In this document: positions 17,852 to 26,720 of the stretch, piece by piece
How the letters are laid out: every line of letters starts with the position of its first letter
Numbering within the stretch: position 1 is the stretch's first letter
Assembly (NCBI GenBank): GCA_027452265.1
Contig: DAIDGR010000039.1
Location: 1 to 47,460 of the forward strand
Length of the DNA: 47,460 nucleotides
Direction of reading: 5' to 3'
Source of the DNA: Caulobacteraceae bacterium
GTDB lineage: Bacteria; Pseudomonadota; Alphaproteobacteria; Caulobacterales; Caulobacteraceae
Made by a program: the position numbers and the translations under genes
The notes under the pieces: model-generated
The model's database searches: none
What the model was told of the DNA's origin: nothing
The model's input: only the letters and a program-made list of their open reading frames with translations

Positions 17852-18940
17852 ATGGCCAGTCTTCGCGACATCTACACCATCGACCCGGACGGCTCGACCT
17901 ATGCCGTGCCGCAGGGCTTCGATGTCCAGTTCAACTGGGATTATGACGACGGCCGCGCGGCCATGATGGGTCTCTATCGCAAGGGCGTGGAGATGCAGTG
18001 GAACGCCGACACCCGGATCGACTGGAGCCAGGAGCTCGACGAGGACAATCCCGAGGAGCTGCCCGAGGCGATGCTACCGATCTCGGGCATGGCGCAGTAT
18101 GAGGCCATGTCACGCGCCGAGAAGGCCACGGTGCGCCGCCACTTCCAGGGATGGCAGATCTCGCAGTTCATGCAGGGCGAGCAAGGCGCCCTGATCTGCG
18201 CCGCCAAGATCGTTACCCAGGTTCCCGATATGGACTCCAAGTTCTACGCCTCGACCCAGGTGATCGACGAGGCGCGGCACGTGGAGAGCTATAAGCGCCT
18301 GCTCGAGAAGTTTCGCGTCGCCTATCCGATGACCGCGCCCCTGCAGGAGCTGATCGACCAGGTGCTGCGCGACAGCCGCTGGGACATGACCTATCTGGGC
18401 ATGCAGGTGGTGATCGAGGGCCTGGCCCTGGCGGCCTTCCAGCAGATCCGCGATCACGCCCAGAACCCCCTGGCGGCGGCGGTCAACGCCTATGTCATGC
18501 AGGACGAGAGCCGCCACGTCGCCTTCGGCCGTCTGGCCCTGCGCGACTACTACCCGCACCTGACCCAGGCTGAACGGGACGAGCGCGAAGCCTTCCTCCT
18601 GGAGGCCTGCTACCTGATGCGCGACCGGTTCGATGCGGTGGAGGTCTGGCGGCGGCTGGGCCTCGACCCGGCCAAGTGCGCCGAGCACATGTACGATTCC
18701 GGCTTCATGCATCAGTTCCGTTCGAGCCTGTTCACCCGCATCGTCCCGATCGTGAAGGACGTGGGCCTGTGGGGCCCGACCATCCGCAAGGGCTACGAGG
18801 AGATGGGCATCATCGGTTATGCCGACGCCGACGTCGCGGCCCTGCAGGAGGCCGACAACGACATCGCCAAGGAGTTCGACGCCCGGCGGGCCTACGTCGC
18901 CAGCGTCGCCGAGCGCGCCCGGGCCCTGGAAAGCGCCTGA
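17852..18940 (+). CDS. Ferritin-like diiron protein, candidate oxygenase
   Basis: 362 residues. A four-helix ferritin-like core carries a complete set of candidate diiron ligands: Glu110 (GEQGAL), Glu140 and His143 (DEARHVE), Glu189 (VIEGLAL), Glu219 and His222 (DESRHVAFG). This E/ExxH/E/ExxH pattern is that of oxygen-activating diiron enzymes such as ribonucleotide reductase R2, fatty acyl desaturases and AurF. The protein belongs to a conserved family I know only as ferritin-like proteins without assigned reaction. No signal or membrane helix. AAGGGAG precedes the ATG by 6 nt. It sits 105 bp after the CYP153-like gene, suggesting a role in oxidising a lipid-like substrate (inference). Confidence 0.85.
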   Translation: MASLRDIYTIDPDGSTYAVPQGFDVQFNWDYDDGRAAMMGLYRKGVEMQWNADTRIDWSQELDEDNPEELPEAMLPISGMAQYEAMSRAEKATVRRHFQGWQISQFMQGEQGALICAAKIVTQVPDMDSKFYASTQVIDEARHVESYKRLLEKFRVAYPMTAPLQELIDQVLRDSRWDMTYLGMQVVIEGLALAAFQQIRDHAQNPLAAAVNAYVMQDESRHVAFGRLALRDYYPHLTQAERDEREAFLLEACYLMRDRFDAVEVWRRLGLDPAKCAEHMYDSGFMHQFRSSLFTRIVPIVKDVGLWGPTIRKGYEEMGIIGYADADVAALQEADNDIAKEFDARRAYVASVAERARALESA

Positions 18941-18986
18941 CGCCCCGCCCCCAGGCTTCGCCCGACCCCAGGTCATACCCGGCGCC

Positions 18987-19913
18987 ATGTCCATCAGCCC
19001 GGACGAGATCGTCCTGCACCACTATGACGCCTCGCCCTTCTCGGAGAAGGTGCGGGCCTTCCTTGGCCTGAAGGGCGCCGCCTGGCGCTCAGTGGTCACG
19101 CCCAACATGGCGCCCAAGCCGGACCTGACGCCGCTCACCGGCGGCTATCGCCGCGCCCCGGTCATGCAGATTGGCGCGGACATCTATATCGACAGCCAGA
19201 CAGCCCTCGCCGAGATCGCCCGCCGCTGGCCGGGCGAAGAGGATGCCATCGGGCCGCCCTTCGCCGTCAATCTGTGGGCCGACCGGCTATGGTTCGGGGT
19301 CACCGTGGCCGTGGTCTTTGGTCTGATCGGCGACCGGATTGACCCGGCCTTCGTCGCCGACCGCGAAAAGCTGTCGGGCCGACCGTTCGACGTCGCGGCG
19401 ATGAAGGCGGCCTCGACGCCCATGCGCGCCCAATGGCGCGGCCACGCCGCCTGGATCGATCAGGCGCTGAAGGAGGGCGGGACGCCGTTCCTCGCCGGCG
19501 CGCGACCGGGGCTCGTGGACATTTCCGCGTACATGAACATCTGGTGGCTGGGCGGCGCCTTTCCCAAGGTCGCCGACGCCTTGTTGTCAGGGTTCAACCA
19601 ACTTGGCCCCTGGCGTGAACAGATCGCCGCGATTGGCCACGGCCGGCGTATCGAGGCCACTGGCGCGGAGGCCCTGGACCTGGCGCGGCGGACCGAACCG
19701 GGACCGGCCCCGATGCACGACGCGCACGATCCCCTTGGCCTTGAGCCCGGCGCGGCGGTGCGCATCGCCGCCGACGACTATGGTCGCGACCCCATGGCCG
19801 GGACCCTGGTGGCCGCAACCCCCGACCGGATCGTCATCGCCCGCGAGACGCCCGAGCTTGGCCGCCTGCATCTGCACATTCCGCGGATCGGCTATGTGGT
19901 CTCGCCGGATTGA
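18987..19913 (+). CDS. Glutathione S-transferase family protein with C-terminal extension
   Basis: 308 residues, longer than the usual 200-230. The N-terminal thioredoxin-like domain (EIVLHHYDASPFSEKVRAF; GGYRRAPVMQIG; IDSQTALAEIA, the last giving the glutathione-binding Asp-Ser-like pair) is followed by the helical GST domain (FLAGARPGLVDISAYMNIWW). About 70 extra residues at the end, rich in beta-type sequence (PGAAVRIAADDYGRD...LHLHIPRIGYVV), form an added small domain. The ATG at 18987 is 46 bp after the diiron gene stop and opens the protein at the expected place. It may conjugate or isomerise a reactive product of the neighbouring oxidases; this is inference from position. Confidence 0.85.
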   Translation: MSISPDEIVLHHYDASPFSEKVRAFLGLKGAAWRSVVTPNMAPKPDLTPLTGGYRRAPVMQIGADIYIDSQTALAEIARRWPGEEDAIGPPFAVNLWADRLWFGVTVAVVFGLIGDRIDPAFVADREKLSGRPFDVAAMKAASTPMRAQWRGHAAWIDQALKEGGTPFLAGARPGLVDISAYMNIWWLGGAFPKVADALLSGFNQLGPWREQIAAIGHGRRIEATGAEALDLARRTEPGPAPMHDAHDPLGLEPGAAVRIAADDYGRDPMAGTLVAATPDRIVIARETPELGRLHLHIPRIGYVVSPD

Positions 19914-20105
19914 GGCGCGCGAACGAACCTCAGATCCCGAGGCCGCGCCTCGCCACGCCCGCTCATCCGATACGAAGCGCAATCGAAGACGCGTGTCGGC
20001 CCCCTTCGCGACGGAATCGCGGCCCCGCGTCTTGCCAGGGCGGGTTGGCGGCGGTCTGATGCGCCTTAAGCGTCCCCAGCGACGCGCAGGATGAGGAGGC
20101 GCTCC

Positions 20106-21626
20106 ATGGCCGACGATCTGGCGGCGGTTCGCACGGCGACGGTGGCGACAGGCAACGGACCGGTCGTAGGCCTCGAGGAGTCCGGCCTGAAGGTCTTCAA
20201 GGGACTGCGCTATGGGGCCCCGCCCACGGGACTGGCGCGTTTTCGTCCGCCCTCTCGCCCCCTGCCCTGGAGCGAACCGGCCCTGGCCCTCGCCTATGGG
20301 GCCCCGGCCATCCAGTCCGGTCTGGCGCCGGGCGAGCGGCGCACCTCGCCAGGCGATCCGCCGGCGCCGGACGAGCCGGCCTCGTCCGAAGACTGCCTGT
20401 TCCTCAATGTCTGGACCCCAGGTCTCGACGCGGCGCGGCGCCCGGTCATGGTCTGGCTGCACGGCGGTGGCTTCGCCAACGGCTCGGGCGGGGCGGCCAT
20501 GTATGACGGCGGGGCCCTGGCCCGGAAAGGCGATGTCGTCACCGTCACCGTCAACCATCGGCTCAACGTATTCGGCTATCTCCACCTGGCCGACGCGTTC
20601 GGCGCCGCCTACGCCGCCTCGGGCATGGCCGGCATGCTCGACCTCGTCCTGGCCCTGGAATGGGTGCGGGACCATATCGCCGCGTTCGGCGGGGATCCGA
20701 ACAATGTGACGATCTTCGGCGAGAGCGGTGGCGGCTGGAAGGTCTCGCTCCTGATGGCCATGCCGTCCGCAAAGGGCCTGTTCCATAAGGCGATCATCCA
20801 GAGCGGCCCGGGCCTGCGGGGCAAACCGGCGGCGGATGCGGCTCAGGTGGCCCGCGCGCTTCTCACCGCGCTCGGCGTGTCCACCCCCGAAGAGCTGGCC
20901 GACGTCCCCACCGATGCCCTCTCGCGCACCAGCGCCGCCCTCGACGGCGATGTCATGCGCCTCTTCGCCCCGGTGGTGGACGGCGTAGCCCTGCCGCGCG
21001 ACCCGTTCGAGCCCGACGCCTCGCCCCTGGCGGCCGACATTCCGGTGATGATCGGCACCAACAAGGACGAGTCGACCCTGTTCATGTTCACTCATCCCCG
21101 CTTTGGCGCCTTCACCGAGGAGGATGCCCTTCGCCACGCCGAGACCGCGGCGCCGGGTCGGGGGGTGGAGCTGCTGGAGGCCCTGCGTCGCGCGTTCCCC
21201 GACTATTCACCGACCCATCTCGCCACGGCGGCGGCCACGGCTGGGGGCATGTGGAAGGGCTCGATTACCCTCGCCGAACGCAAGGCGGTCCAGGTTGCGC
21301 CCGTCTTCATGTACCTCCTGACCTGGGAGACGCCGGTGGCGCGCGGACGTCTGCGCTCGCCCCACGCCATCGAGATTCCGCTGGTGTTCGACAATGTCGA
21401 AGCGGCGCGCAATTTCGTGGGGCGCGGAGAGGCGCCTCAGATCCTGGCCGATCAGATGTCGAGCGCGTGGCTGGCCTTCGCCCGCACCGGCGATCCCAAT
21501 GGGCCAGGGATTCCGTCCTGGCCTCCTTACGACGCCAAGCGGCGGGCGACCCTGGTATTCGACCTGGAAAGCCGCGTGATCGACGATCCCTATGACGAGG
21601 TCCGCACGATCCTGCAGAGGGCTTAG
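20106..21626 (+). CDS. Type-B carboxylesterase
   Basis: 506 residues, alpha/beta hydrolase of the cholinesterase/pNB-esterase type. EDCLFLNVWTP is at 95-105, the oxyanion HGGGF at 119-123, and the nucleophile elbow GESGGG has Ser207 (the common form is GESAGG). The acid Glu is expected in GTNKDESTLF and the catalytic His in SPHAIEIPLVF near residue 420. Hydrolyses carboxylic esters; no signal peptide is seen, so probably cytosolic. The ATG at 20106 is preceded by AGGAGG 7 nt upstream, which decides against the earlier in-frame start. It is 192 bp after the GST gene, so may have its own promoter. Its stop is 6 bp from the convergent HtrA gene. Confidence 0.92.
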   Translation: MADDLAAVRTATVATGNGPVVGLEESGLKVFKGLRYGAPPTGLARFRPPSRPLPWSEPALALAYGAPAIQSGLAPGERRTSPGDPPAPDEPASSEDCLFLNVWTPGLDAARRPVMVWLHGGGFANGSGGAAMYDGGALARKGDVVTVTVNHRLNVFGYLHLADAFGAAYAASGMAGMLDLVLALEWVRDHIAAFGGDPNNVTIFGESGGGWKVSLLMAMPSAKGLFHKAIIQSGPGLRGKPAADAAQVARALLTALGVSTPEELADVPTDALSRTSAALDGDVMRLFAPVVDGVALPRDPFEPDASPLAADIPVMIGTNKDESTLFMFTHPRFGAFTEEDALRHAETAAPGRGVELLEALRRAFPDYSPTHLATAAATAGGMWKGSITLAERKAVQVAPVFMYLLTWETPVARGRLRSPHAIEIPLVFDNVEAARNFVGRGEAPQILADQMSSAWLAFARTGDPNGPGIPSWPPYDAKRRATLVFDLESRVIDDPYDEVRTILQRA

Positions 21627-21632
21627 GCGCCC

Positions 21633-23021
21633 CTATCCGCCAAACCGGGCCGTGATCATCTGATCGCCGCGCTGAATGGTCAGGGCCCAGCCCTGAGGCC
21701 GCCCCGCGAGGATCGCCGCCAGGGTCGCTGTGGTCTCGACCGGGGTTCCATTGACCGCGCGGATGATGTCGCCGACCCGAAGGCCGATGCGCTGGGCGAA
21801 ACCGTCGCCGAGCGCGGTGACGATCACCCCGTGGGCCAAGGGATCGACGCCCTCTTCCTGCGCGGTCAAGGGCGAGAGATTGATCACCGTCGCTCCGGCC
21901 AGAGGGTTCTCGCCCTTCAGCGTGCGCGCGTCGCGCGGCGGGACGGCCCTGGGCCGCGCGATGGGCAGGCTGACAAAGCGGGTCGCGGCGCCGCGCCGGA
22001 TCTTGAGGCTTGCGTGGTCGCCCGGGGTGCGTGTGGCGATCAGATAGTTGAGGGCTCCGGCGTCATCCACCGAGGCGCCGTCGACGCTGAGGATGACATC
22101 GCCCGCCTGCAAGCCGGCCTCAGCCGCCGGGCCGCCCGGCCAGACCTCGGAGACCACCGCGCCGGTGGCCGCGGCCATGCCAAAGCTCTGGGCCATCTCG
22201 GCCGTCAGGCTCTGGGTCCGCGCCCCCAGCCAGGGCCGCACCACCTGGGTTTCGCCCGCCAGGGCGGCGTCGAGCACCTGCTGCGCCATGGCGGCCGGAA
22301 TCGCGAAGCCGACCCCCGCCGAGGCGCCCGAGCTCGACAGGATGGCGGTATTCACGCCGATCAGATCGCCCTTCATGTCCACCAGCGGACCGCCGGAATT
22401 GCCCGGATTGATGGCCGCATCGGTCTGGATGAAGAAGGCGTAGTCGTTGATCCCCACGTCCGAGCGAGCCAGGGCCGAAACGATGCCGTTGGTCACGGTC
22501 TGGCCAACCCCGAACGGATCGCCGATGGCGAGAACCAGATCGCCCACCTGGGGATGGCCCTTGGCGTCGATGGGGATGGTCGGAAGGGCTTCGCCCTTGG
22601 GATCGATCTTGAGGACGGCCAGGTCGGCGCGCGGATCATCGAGAAGCACCTTCGCCGGCCATTCCCGACGGTCGGCGGTCACGACGCGGATCTCCTGCGC
22701 CCCTTCGATATTGTGGTGATTGGTCAGGATCACGCCGTCGGCGCGGACGATGGAGCCCGATCCAAGGGACTGCTCGATGCGTGAGCGCGCCAGACCGCCG
22801 CCGGTGAACAGCGACCAGAAGGGGTCAAGCTGGGTTCGCACCATGCGCTTGGAATAGACATTGACCACCGCCGGCGCGTCGGCGCGGACCAGCGGCGCAA
22901 AGCTGAGCGCCATCTGCGGTCGACTGGAAGGCACAGCCGTCGCCTGGGCGAGGGCCGAACCTGCCATGGCGGTCAGGAGCAGCCCCGCCAGGCTCGCCCC
23001 GCACAACATCTGTCGTCTCAT
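21633..23021 (-). CDS. Periplasmic HtrA/DegP-type serine protease with two PDZ domains
   Basis: 462 residues. An N-terminal signal peptide (MRRQMLCGASLAGLLLTAMA, cleavage after SALA) sends it to the periplasm. The trypsin-like domain has His103 (TNHHNIEGA), Asp133 (DPRADLAVLKID) and Ser209 (NPGNSGGPLVD). PDZ1 begins near residue 260 (GARTQSLTAEMA) and PDZ2 near 390 (DPLAHGVIVTALGDG). HtrA proteases degrade or refold misfolded envelope proteins; which of the several DegP/DegQ paralogs this is cannot be fixed. In some relatives an HtrA gene lies beside rarA, but here it is 6 kb away, convergent with the carboxylesterase. Confidence 0.93.
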   Translation of the reverse strand: MRRQMLCGASLAGLLLTAMAGSALAQATAVPSSRPQMALSFAPLVRADAPAVVNVYSKRMVRTQLDPFWSLFTGGGLARSRIEQSLGSGSIVRADGVILTNHHNIEGAQEIRVVTADRREWPAKVLLDDPRADLAVLKIDPKGEALPTIPIDAKGHPQVGDLVLAIGDPFGVGQTVTNGIVSALARSDVGINDYAFFIQTDAAINPGNSGGPLVDMKGDLIGVNTAILSSSGASAGVGFAIPAAMAQQVLDAALAGETQVVRPWLGARTQSLTAEMAQSFGMAAATGAVVSEVWPGGPAAEAGLQAGDVILSVDGASVDDAGALNYLIATRTPGDHASLKIRRGAATRFVSLPIARPRAVPPRDARTLKGENPLAGATVINLSPLTAQEEGVDPLAHGVIVTALGDGFAQRIGLRVGDIIRAVNGTPVETTATLAAILAGRPQGWALTIQRGDQMITARFGG

Positions 23022-23093
23022 GGCCCGCTCATCCCTGCTGACGCGCGGCGCCCCGCCGACGCGATGACGAGCCCCCCGGCCCCACGGCCTTTC

Positions 23094-24356
23094 TTAGCTC
23101 ACCTCCACCATGCCTGAGGAGGGGCGCGCGACCACGAGACTGACGCAAAAGGCCAGGGCGAACAGCGCCGAGGAGGCGAGGATCGGCAGGCCCGGCAGGT
23201 GCACGGTTCGGTCATGGCGCACGGCCCAGGCGAAGGTCAGGCCGAAAAAGGAAGGCGCGAGGCTGGAGGCGATGCCCTGAAGGCTCTGCAAGGCGCCTTG
23301 CAGGCGCCCCTGGTGGGTGGCGTCGATGCGCGCGCTCATCAGGCCCAGGAGGCCGGGTTGCAGAAAGCCGGACATCGCATAGATGGGAATGCCGATCAGA
23401 TAGATGAGACCGTTGGGCGCAAACGCGTAGATGGCGAAGGCGAGCGAGCCCATGGCCGCGCCGAGCAGCACCGCGCCGCGCTCGCCGATGCGCGCCACCA
23501 CAGGACCCACCAGCACCGCCTGGACGAAAATCTGGCTGGCCCCCGTGGCCATGAACACGAAGCCCAGCGTCCGAGGCGTCCAGCCATAGCGATAGCCCGT
23601 GTAGAGCACGAAAATGGTCGGCAGGACGTTGAAACCGAGCTGCTGGAAGAGACTGACTGAGGCGAGACCCCGCAGGCCCCTGGCCCTTCGCAGGAAGTCG
23701 AGCGCCCCCAGCGGATTGGCCCTCGCCCAGGCGATGCGGATCGGGCGCCGCTCCGGCGGCAGGGATTCGGGCAGGACGAGGAGACCGTAGAGCCCGTTGA
23801 TCAGGCACAGCCCCGCCCCGGCCAGGAACGGCAGGCGCAGATTGTGCTCACCCAGAAGCCCCCCCAGGGTCGGGCCGATAATGAAGCCGACGCCAAAGGC
23901 CGAGCCCAGGAGGCCAAACAGCCGCGCGCGCCCCTGGGGCGGGGCGATGTCGGCGACATAGGCGTTGGCCGTGGAGAAGCTCGACGCGGTGATCCCATTG
24001 AGCACCCGGCCCAGGAACAGCCAACCCAGGGTCGGAGCGAAGGCCATGAACAGGAAATCGCCGAACAGGCCGAAGATGGAGATCAAGAGAACCGGGCGGC
24101 GGCCATAGCGGTCGGAGAGCGCGCCCAGCACCGGGCCGCAGACGAATTGCATGAGCCCCCAGACCGAGGCGAACAGGGCGTTCCACGTCGAGGCCGCGGC
24201 CGTATCGCCCCCGCTCATGGCCTTGATCAGGTTGGGCAGGATCGGAATGACGATTCCGAACGAGATCGAATTGATCAGCGCCGCGGCGAAGATGAAACCG
24301 AACGCCGCGCGGCGGCGCCCGCCTCGCCCGCCCTGATCGCTCTCGATGGCTGTCAT
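23094..24356 (-). CDS. MFS transporter, Tet (TCR) type multidrug/tetracycline efflux family
   Basis: 420 residues with about 12 membrane helices. The loop between helices 2 and 3 has the MFS signature [14 protein letters not shown] (near residue 84), and the first helix carries the TetA-like [30 protein letters not shown] and [10 protein letters not shown] are also shared with Tet-type antiporters. These exchange a drug-cation complex for a proton across the inner membrane; whether tetracycline is a substrate cannot be inferred and chromosomal homologs often are not resistance genes. No TetR gene is adjacent. It is divergent from the S9 peptidase gene, with a 222-bp gap containing a G-quadruplex motif. 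Confidence 0.88.
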   Translation of the reverse strand: MTAIESDQGGRGGRRRAAFGFIFAAALINSISFGIVIPILPNLIKAMSGGDTAAASTWNALFASVWGLMQFVCGPVLGALSDRYGRRPVLLISIFGLFGDFLFMAFAPTLGWLFLGRVLNGITASSFSTANAYVADIAPPQGRARLFGLLGSAFGVGFIIGPTLGGLLGEHNLRLPFLAGAGLCLINGLYGLLVLPESLPPERRPIRIAWARANPLGALDFLRRARGLRGLASVSLFQQLGFNVLPTIFVLYTGYRYGWTPRTLGFVFMATGASQIFVQAVLVGPVVARIGERGAVLLGAAMGSLAFAIYAFAPNGLIYLIGIPIYAMSGFLQPGLLGLMSARIDATHQGRLQGALQSLQGIASSLAPSFFGLTFAWAVRHDRTVHLPGLPILASSALFALAFCVSLVVARPSSGMVEVS

Positions 24357-24468
24357 GGTCCCCTCCGCCCGCCTTACCCGACATGCGGGCTTTCGGGCGG
24401 ATCAGCAAGTCCCGCCCCCGCGCGAGGCCTGCGACCGGGGGCGAGCTGAACGGAACGATCGCCCGCCC

Positions 24469-24497
24469 GGGGGTCGGGGTCAGGGGTCAGGGGGGGG
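24469..24497 (+). other. G-quadruplex motif in a divergent intergenic region
   Basis: Four G tracts of 5, 4, 4 and 8 residues (24469-24473, 24476-24479, 24483-24486, 24490-24497) are separated by loops TC, TCA and TCA. Short loops and tracts of at least four G match a strong quadruplex pattern. It lies 112 bp upstream of the MFS start and 81 bp upstream of the S9 peptidase start. In vivo folding is not shown. Confidence 0.8.
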
Positions 24498-24578
24498 TAT
24501 TCCGTCGACGCGCGGACCATGCCAGCTTCACCTGCGCGGGACGGGCCGCGATCCGGACAGATCCAGTTAGGGCAATTG

Positions 24579-26648
24579 ATGCAGACGTCGCGCAGAACCA
24601 TCACCTTGTGCGGCGCGACCAGCGCGCTTGCGCTGGCGTCAGGCCTTGCCGGGGCGCCGAGCCACGCCGTGGCGGCGCAGCGGGGATTCCAACTGGATGA
24701 CGTGGCGCGCATTGTCGCCCTGCAGGACCCGCAGATCTCTCCAGATGGCCGCTATGTGGCGGTGATCGTCGCGCGGCCGAACGTCAAGACCGACAAGCCG
24801 GATGCGGAGATCGACATCCTCGACACGAAAAGCGGCGCGGTGCGCGTCTTCACCCAAGACCGAAGCGGCCTCGCCTCCCCACGCTGGTCGCCCGATGGCC
24901 GCCGCCTCGCCTTCATCGCCGAGGCCGAGGCGCCGCCCGAGCCCAAATCCGGCGCCGCGAATTCCAGCCCCGGCAATTCCAGCCCAGACGGGGCCAAGCC
25001 CTTCGGGAAGGCGCAAATCTTTGTGGCGCCCATGGACGGCGGCGACCCTCAGCGCATCACAGCGGCCGCCAAGGCGGTGTCCGCCTTCGCCTGGAGCCCC
25101 GACGGCGCTTCGATCGCCTATATCGCAGCCGAGCCAGACCCGAAGCTGGAGGATCCGCACGACGACGCCTTCGAGGTCACCGACAACAACTTCCTGGTGC
25201 GCAAGCCCGAGACTTCGTCTCAGCTCTGGGTGGTCCCCGCGGCCGGGGGTGAGGCCAGAGAGCTGACCCATGGCCCGACCAGCCTGGATACCGACCAGGG
25301 CGATGGGGCGGCGCCAACCTACGCGCCGGACGGCGCGACGATCGCGGTGACCCGCTTTCCTGGCCCCTGGTTTGGCCCAGCCTTCCGCTCCACCGTCGTC
25401 AGCGTCCCCACCTCGGGCGGCGAGGCCCGAAACCTGGCGCCGGACCGCGGATCACGGGAGCTGAAATTCGCGCCGAGCGGGAGTCTGGCGGCCTATCTGA
25501 GGCCACGCGGCGGCGATCAGAACAATGGCGACGCGGTCTATGTGCTGAGCGGGGGCAAGAGCAAGGACGCGACCGCCGCCCTGGCGCGCCATGTCAACGC
25601 CTTCGCCTGGCTGCCCGACGGCCGCACTCTGCTGTTGCACGGAGAGGATGGGACAAGGTCCTATTTCTGGGTACAGCCGGTCTCGGGCGACGCCCAGCGG
25701 CTGGACCTCGGCGAGGTTCAGCCCAGAACCTTCAGCGTGGCCCGCAACGGGGCTGTGGCCTTTGTCGGAGTCACCCCGACCCACCCCGCGGAGCTGTACG
25801 TCCTCGACCGTCCCGGCGCCGCGCCGCGCCGCATGACCCATCTCAACGATTTCATCGACCAGATCGCGCTCGGCCGGCGCGAGGGGGTGGACTGGAGAGG
25901 CCCCGGCGGCTTCGCCGAGGATGGCGTGCTGACCTATCCCGCCGACGACAAGATCGGCGCGCATTACCCGCTGGCCCTGGTCATCCATGGCGGCCCAGCG
26001 GCGGGATCGACCACCGCATTTGATCCCCTGCCCGCCTTGCTGGCGTCCAAGGGCTTCCTCGTCTTCGAGCCCAATTATCGAGGCAGCACCAATCTCGGCG
26101 ACGCCTACCAGCACGCCATCTTTCGGGACACAGGCCCCGGCCCGGGCGCGGACGTCATGGCGGGGCTGGCCAAGGTCGAATCCCTGGGCGTGGTGGACCC
26201 GGCGCGGATCGTGGTCAGCGGCTGGTCTTATGGCGGCTACATGACCACCTGGCTCACCGGCCATTACGGGGGGTGGAGAGCCGCCGTGGCGGGCGCGCCC
26301 CTTACCGACTGGATGCTCGACTACACGATCGCCTTCTATCAGGAGGGCGACGTCTACATGTTCGGCGACACGCCCTGGCGGCCCTCGGGAAAGCGGAACC
26401 TGTGGCGCGACCAGTCGCCCATCGCCTCAGCGGCCCATGTCACCGCCCCGACGCTGCTCATGGGGGATGTGGGCGACCCCAACGTGCCCTTGGTGAATGC
26501 CTATGAATGGTATCACGCCCTGCGCGACCACGGAGTCGCGGTGAAATTCGTGGCCTATCCCGCCGACACCCACTTTCCGCACGACATCGTGCGCACCCTC
26601 GACGTCTATCGGCGCTGGACCGACTGGCTGGTCACGCACGACCGCTGA
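24579..26648 (+). CDS. Exported S9-family (prolyl oligopeptidase/acylaminoacyl) peptidase
   Basis: 689 residues. A signal peptide (MQTSRRTITLCGATSALALA, cleavage after AVAA) indicates periplasmic location. The middle is a WD40-like beta-propeller with repeated SPDG motifs (ISPDGRYVA, WSPDGRRLAF, WSPDGASIAY, YAPDGATIAV). The C-terminal alpha/beta hydrolase domain has HGGPAAG, the nucleophile GWSYGGY with Ser550, Asp633 in VGDPNV and His665 in DTHFPHD. It would cleave short peptides after substrate entry through the propeller. The ATG at 24579 is used because it begins the signal peptide and follows TTAGGG; an upstream start at 24519 would put 20 polar residues ahead. It converges on rplQ. Confidence 0.92.
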   Translation: MQTSRRTITLCGATSALALASGLAGAPSHAVAAQRGFQLDDVARIVALQDPQISPDGRYVAVIVARPNVKTDKPDAEIDILDTKSGAVRVFTQDRSGLASPRWSPDGRRLAFIAEAEAPPEPKSGAANSSPGNSSPDGAKPFGKAQIFVAPMDGGDPQRITAAAKAVSAFAWSPDGASIAYIAAEPDPKLEDPHDDAFEVTDNNFLVRKPETSSQLWVVPAAGGEARELTHGPTSLDTDQGDGAAPTYAPDGATIAVTRFPGPWFGPAFRSTVVSVPTSGGEARNLAPDRGSRELKFAPSGSLAAYLRPRGGDQNNGDAVYVLSGGKSKDATAALARHVNAFAWLPDGRTLLLHGEDGTRSYFWVQPVSGDAQRLDLGEVQPRTFSVARNGAVAFVGVTPTHPAELYVLDRPGAAPRRMTHLNDFIDQIALGRREGVDWRGPGGFAEDGVLTYPADDKIGAHYPLALVIHGGPAAGSTTAFDPLPALLASKGFLVFEPNYRGSTNLGDAYQHAIFRDTGPGPGADVMAGLAKVESLGVVDPARIVVSGWSYGGYMTTWLTGHYGGWRAAVAGAPLTDWMLDYTIAFYQEGDVYMFGDTPWRPSGKRNLWRDQSPIASAAHVTAPTLLMGDVGDPNVPLVNAYEWYHALRDHGVAVKFVAYPADTHFPHDIVRTLDVYRRWTDWLVTHDR

Positions 26649-26667
26649 GGCCCGGCGGATATGCGAA

Positions 26668-26692
26668 CGGCGCGCCGGGATCCGGCGCGCCG
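26668..26692. terminator. Perfect 11-bp hairpin between convergent genes
   Basis: CGGCGCGCCGG (26668-26678) and its exact complement (26682-26692) enclose the loop GAT, in the 72-bp gap between the S9 peptidase and rplQ stops. It could end transcription from both sides, but no T-run follows on either strand, so it is not a canonical intrinsic terminator. Confidence 0.5.
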
Positions 26693-26720
26693 CAGCGAAA
26701 CCATCAAAGGTGAGGCGGCC

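Noticed and set aside
19587-21137. Open frame of over 500 codons antisense to the esterase and GST genes
   Set aside because: High G+C makes stop codons rare on the opposite strand; its translation shows no domain, and both sense genes have clear motifs.
24956-24995. Small direct repeat (AATTCCAGCCC twice) inside the S9 peptidase gene
   Set aside because: Encodes a short NSSPG-type linker and stays in frame; likely slippage without further meaning.
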